Shown piece by piece: positions 3,559 through 6,394 of a stretch of DNA of 6,394 bases. Position 1 is the first letter of the stretch. Every line of letters starts with the position of its first letter. The notes beneath the pieces were generated by a model. That model did no database searches, was not told where the DNA came from, and worked only from the letters and a program-made list of their open reading frames with translations. The stretch is from positions 1 to 6,394 of the forward strand of contig QMSN01000057.1 in NCBI GenBank assembly GCA_003650865.1, written 5' to 3'. The translations under genes were made by a program, and so were the position numbers. Origin of the DNA: Thermoprotei archaeon. Lineage in GTDB: Archaea; Thermoproteota; Methanomethylicia; Nezhaarchaeales; WYZ-LMO8.

Positions 3559-5596
3559 AGGTTCTCAAGCGACGCGTAGGTTTAAGCTCGCCTTGGTTGG
3601 AAACCCGAACGTTGGGAAGTCAGTGATATACAACGAGATCACTGGTGGAGATGCTTGGGTAGGTAATTGGCCGGGCACCACTGTCGAGAAGAAAGTTGGC
3701 AGGGCAGTTATTGGAGGAGTTGAGTTCGAGGTCGTAGACCTACCTGGGATCTACAGCCTATCCGCCTATACCCTTGATGAGGAGGTGGCTGTACGCTTCC
3801 TAGTTGAGGAGAAGCCCGACCTAGTCGTAGTCATTCTCAACGCCGTGAACTTAGAGCGCAGCTTGTACCTCCTACTCTCAGTGCTCGAGGTTGGTGTGAG
3901 AGTTGTCGCTGCTCTAAACATGATTGACCTAGCTGAGGGACAGGGATACAAGGTGAGGAGCGATGTCCTCGAGGAGCTGCTCGGGATACGCGTCATCCCA
4001 ACAGTAGCTGTTAAGGGGGTCGGCATCGAAGAGCTGAGGAAGGCTATCTTAGACACCCTCTCAGAGCCCCCATCAACCTACAAGGTGAACTACGGAGTCG
4101 ATGTTGAGAGAGCTATTGAGGGCTTGGCCTCAAAGATCAAGGGCTATGAGCCTGCAGGTGCTAAGCTCAATGTTAGGTGGCTTGCCTCTAGGCTACTTGA
4201 GGAGGACAAGTATGCCGTTGAGCTCGTAGAGAGGCTTAATCCAGAGCTCTTAAAGGTCGCTGAAGAGCATCGCCGAAGAATTGAGAAGACCCTTGGAAGA
4301 CCTCTAGACGAGTACGTCGTCGAGAGGAGGTATGAGGAGGCCTCGAAGATAGCCTCTAAAGCCCTCATCAAGGCTGGTGTGAAGAAGCTATCGCTGACAA
4401 GCCTCATAGACTACGCGGTCACCCACAAGGTCTTCGGGATACCCATAATGCTCACAGCGGTCTACCTCATGTTTCGACTAGCATTTGACGTTGCAACACC
4501 TCTCTGCACGCTGGTGGACTACGCCTTCTCGAGCTATCTACCATCGCTTATAAGCTCCCTACCAATGCCTGAGTTCGCTTCGTCACTAATAGGGGATGGC
4601 GTAGTAGCTGGTGTGGGCAGCGTACTTATCTTCCTACCAAACATAGCCCTGCTCTTCCTAGCCTTAGCCCTGCTCGAGGACGTGGGGTACTTGGCCAGAG
4701 CTGCGTTCGTCGTGGACAAGGTCATGCATAAGTTGAAGCTAACTGGGAAGTCAATAATACCCTTGCTGCTGGGGTTTGGCTGCAACATACCCGGTGTCAT
4801 GGCGACTAGGGCTATAGAAGACGAGCAGGACAGGAAGACCACTGCTCTAGCCACTCCAATGATCTCCTGCGCAGCTAGGCTACCAGTGTACTTAGTCTTC
4901 GCAGGGGCTCTCTTCACAGCCTATAGGGGGAGCGTGGTGTTCAGCATGTACCTCTGGAGCGTGATCTTCGCAGCTTTAACAGCAATTATCCTGAGGAAGG
5001 CGCTGTTTAAGGGGGTCTCCACGGGCTTCATAATAGAGCTTCCACCCTACATGGCTCCTCAGGCTAAGAGCGTGTGCTTCAAGACTTGGTTGAGGTGCAA
5101 GAGGTTCCTGCTTAAGGCTGGAACTGTGATAGTGGCTGTAGTAGTTGTAGTGTGGCTGCTCTCGGTGACGGGACCTTCAGGCTACTTGGGTGTAGGAGCT
5201 CTCGAAGACCCTGAGCTGATAGAGCAGAGCTGGATAGGCGTTGTAGGCCACTGGCTTGAGCCTATCTTCACCCCAATGGGCTGGGACTGGAGGGCTTCAT
5301 CAGCCCTGCTTGTTGGCTTCTTAGCTAAGGAGGCTGTGGTGGGGGCTATGGGTGTGCTCTACGGTGTAGGCGAGGAAGGCTTAAGTGGAGCTATAGCGAG
5401 CTCATTCACCCCTCTGACGGCTTATGCCTACATGCTATTCGTCCTGCTCTACGTCCCCTGTGTAGCGACTTTAGCCACCATTAGGGGCGAGATGGGCTTC
5501 AAGTACGCGCTCTTGGCGCTGGCCTACGAGCTGGCGTTGGCATACAGCGTAGCTGCGCTGTGCGTAGGAGTGGGACACTTATTGGGGGTTGCGTGA
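3545..5596 (+). CDS. feoB: FeoB, GTPase-coupled ferrous iron transporter
   Basis: Imports Fe(II) across the cytoplasmic membrane. At 683 residues it is full length. N-terminal G domain: G1 GNPNVGKS (19-26), switch I VGNWPGTTVEKK (39-50, G2 Thr46), G3 DLPG (65-68), G4 NMID (125-128) and G5 region PTVAVKGVG (152-160). A mostly helical GDI-like linker spans about 170-280. The membrane domain (about 295-683) holds both gate repeats: GFGCNIPGVMATR (410-422) and PMISCAARLPVY (438-449) with Cys413 and Cys442, then ELPPY, GFLAKEAVVGAMG and YVPCVAT (636-642, Cys639). Switch I has TT where most FeoB have VT; the catalytic Thr is kept. TTG start is supported by GGAGGT at 3531-3536. It overlaps the gene before it and, depending on start, abuts the gene after it. 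All motifs are intact, so it should be functional. Confidence 0.97.
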   Translation: MSAHRGSQATRRFKLALVGNPNVGKSVIYNEITGGDAWVGNWPGTTVEKKVGRAVIGGVEFEVVDLPGIYSLSAYTLDEEVAVRFLVEEKPDLVVVILNAVNLERSLYLLLSVLEVGVRVVAALNMIDLAEGQGYKVRSDVLEELLGIRVIPTVAVKGVGIEELRKAILDTLSEPPSTYKVNYGVDVERAIEGLASKIKGYEPAGAKLNVRWLASRLLEEDKYAVELVERLNPELLKVAEEHRRRIEKTLGRPLDEYVVERRYEEASKIASKALIKAGVKKLSLTSLIDYAVTHKVFGIPIMLTAVYLMFRLAFDVATPLCTLVDYAFSSYLPSLISSLPMPEFASSLIGDGVVAGVGSVLIFLPNIALLFLALALLEDVGYLARAAFVVDKVMHKLKLTGKSIIPLLLGFGCNIPGVMATRAIEDEQDRKTTALATPMISCAARLPVYLVFAGALFTAYRGSVVFSMYLWSVIFAALTAIILRKALFKGVSTGFIIELPPYMAPQAKSVCFKTWLRCKRFLLKAGTVIVAVVVVVWLLSVTGPSGYLGVGALEDPELIEQSWIGVVGHWLEPIFTPMGWDWRASSALLVGFLAKEAVVGAMGVLYGVGEEGLSGAIASSFTPLTAYAYMLFVLLYVPCVATLATIRGEMGFKYALLALAYELALAYSVAALCVGVGHLLGVA

Positions 5597-5599
5597 CGT

Positions 5600-5605
5600 G
5601 GAGGT
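5600..5605 (+). promoter_or_regulatory. Ribosome binding site deciding the start of the small membrane protein
   Basis: GGAGGT lies 7 nt before TTG 5613, the same arrangement as for feoB. Upstream in-frame starts TTG 5589 and GTG 5598 lack a comparably good site, although GGGGGT at 5584-5589 could serve GTG 5598. Confidence 0.55.
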
Positions 5606-5612
5606 GGCGTCG

Positions 5613-6074
5613 TTGAGCAAGAGCTGGCTTCGCCTAGCCCTAATAGCTTCATCAACCATCTACCTAGCCTACTCGGCAGTCGCCCTCTACAACTGGCTCA
5701 TGGATTTAGCGGGCTTGGAGGGACTAACCTCTATACTTAACACTGTAACGCTGTCAGGCGACCCGGGATCCTTCATAGCCCTACTGACCGTGGGGCTCCT
5801 CTTCACGGGCTCCGTCTACTACGTGGATGACTACAAGAGCACATCATGCCTACTGGTGGGGTCAGCCATAGCCGTAGCGCTCTCAGCAATCAACTTACTG
5901 GTAGGCGTCGCGTTAACGTGTGATGAAGCGATACTCGCAACACTTGGTGAAGCGACCAGCATCTCCTTAGCCTCAGAGTTGACGAGGCTGGAAGTGCTGT
6001 TAGGCGTCATAGGGATACCCCTCCTGCTCTACGCCATACGTAGAGCTCGATCTTTAACTCGACTAGAGGTTTAA
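5613..6074 (+). CDS. Small integral membrane protein of the feo operon, unknown function
   Basis: I do not recognise this protein. From TTG 5613 it has 153 residues; from the alternative TTG 5589 it has 161. The first choice rests on GGAGGT 7 nt upstream. Using the longer numbering, four hydrophobic segments are seen at about 14-37, 61-79, 86-110 and 134-150. A short soluble stretch VDDYKST (79-85) lies between the second and third, and the C-terminus RRARSLTRLEV is basic, suggesting a cytoplasmic tail by the positive-inside rule. Cysteines are present at 87 and 111. No known catalytic or metal motif is visible. It begins immediately after, or overlaps, the feoB stop, so it is almost certainly cotranscribed and may assist FeoB assembly or activity. 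That role is inferred from position only. Confidence 0.75.
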   Translation: MSKSWLRLALIASSTIYLAYSAVALYNWLMDLAGLEGLTSILNTVTLSGDPGSFIALLTVGLLFTGSVYYVDDYKSTSCLLVGSAIAVALSAINLLVGVALTCDEAILATLGEATSISLASELTRLEVLLGVIGIPLLLYAIRRARSLTRLEV

Positions 6075-6124
6075 CCCGGAAAATCCTTGAGCTCTAGGAA
6101 ACTAGGTTTTGTACCCGCAAGTAG

Positions 6125-6139
6125 ACTGCAAAGTGCAGT
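6125..6139 (+). terminator. Short hairpin after the feo operon
   Basis: ACTGCA-AAG-TGCAGT is a perfect 6-bp stem with a 3-nt loop, 51 nt after the last feo gene. A TTTT run lies upstream at 6107-6110, not downstream. It may mark the operon's 3' region, but terminator function is uncertain. The rest of 6075-6190 shows no gene. Confidence 0.3.
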
Positions 6140-6192
6140 TAGAACTCTAGGCTGTGAGAGCTCGTATTCGAATTATGTGCATTATCACAAAA

Positions 6193-6200
6193 CTTATAAG
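6193..6200 (+). promoter_or_regulatory. Promoter TATA box of the DtxR-type regulator
   Basis: CTTATAAG preceded by purine-rich CAAAA (BRE-like) is the best TATA box in the window. It predicts a transcription start near 6220-6225, downstream of the ATG at 6206. That argues against this ATG as the start codon. Confidence 0.65.
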
Positions 6201-6265
6201 AGCTCATGGCGAAGAAAATTTTAGTACACGGCGACTTATGCTTAAGCCAAGCGGGATGGTACGTA

Positions 6266-6394
6266 TTGGTCGGCAGGAGTAGGGGTAGGAGAGAGGAGGA
6301 GTACTTGGAGGCTCTCTACATACTGTGGAAGAGGGATGGAGCGATTAGGGTTAAGGGGTTAGCTGAGATCTTGAGCGTTAAGCCTCCAAGCATA
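6266..6394 (+). CDS. DtxR/MntR-family metal-dependent repressor, N-terminal part (cut by window end)
   Basis: Only the first 43 residues are visible. They match the winged-helix DNA-binding start of DtxR/MntR/IdeR repressors: REEEYLEALYILWKRDGAIRVKGLAEILSVKPPSI, with helix 1 EEYLEALYIL and the helix-turn-helix entry LAEILSVKPPSI. Such proteins bind Fe(II) or Mn(II) and then repress uptake genes. The in-frame ATG at 6206 adds 20 residues that do not look like this family and lies before the start site predicted from the TATA box at 6193-6200, so I prefer TTG 6266, which gives a normal N-terminus. TTG 6305 has a purine-rich GAGGAGGAG upstream but would cut helix 1. The gene lies just after the feo operon, whose promoter carries matching iron boxes, so this is the likely regulator. 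Metal preference cannot be read without the C-terminal part. Confidence 0.8.
   Translation, partial: MVGRSRGRREEEYLEALYILWKRDGAIRVKGLAEILSVKPPSI

Noticed and set aside
4534..4917. 127-residue minus-strand open frame
   Set aside because: Antisense shadow of feoB's membrane domain, Ser/Ala-rich by reverse complement; feoB's motifs are certain.
6075..6205. Further C/D sRNA or iron box in the gap before the regulator
   Set aside because: No CTGA/TCAG and TGATGA combination, and no TTAGG-N4-CCTAA palindrome. CTAGG repeats at 6095-6105 are not palindromic boxes.

Overview
The window looks archaeal, most likely from a thermophilic Thermoproteota (crenarchaeal-type) lineage. The signs are TTG and GTG starts behind strong GGAGGT-type ribosome binding sites, heavy AGG/AGA arginine and ATA isoleucine codon use, TATA-type promoters, and a cluster of C/D box sRNA genes, an RNA class that among prokaryotes is found only in Archaea. 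I cannot name a species.

Left part (7-2142, + strand): a two-gene cassette for surface polysaccharide or glycan synthesis. It holds a GT4-type glycosyltransferase and, 27 nt later, an NAD-dependent sugar epimerase/dehydratase of the extended SDR family. The usual YxxxK catalytic lysine of the epimerase reads as arginine.

Middle part (2143-3046): about 900 bp with no convincing protein gene, but it is not empty. It contains four C/D box sRNA candidates (three on the minus strand, one on the plus strand), each with C, guide, D', short spacer, C', guide and D in register. Each has a TATA-like element at roughly the expected distance upstream. Between and after them lie a long imperfect hairpin (2511-2575), a GC-rich branched fold with a GNRA tetraloop (2823-2895), and a 14-bp direct repeat whose copies bracket the sRNA cluster.

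Right part (3047-6074, + strand): a compact ferrous-iron uptake operon, feoA - second feoA-like gene - feoB - small four-helix membrane protein. Its genes overlap, or start inside the end of the previous gene. The promoter carries two TTAGG-N4-CCTAA palindromes, closely matching the iron box known from DtxR/IdeR regulators. The second FeoA has an unusual four-cysteine insertion. At the window's right edge (6266-6394, cut off) begins a DtxR/MntR-type metal-dependent repressor with its own promoter. It is the obvious candidate to read the feo operator, giving a self-contained iron-sensing and iron-uptake locus.
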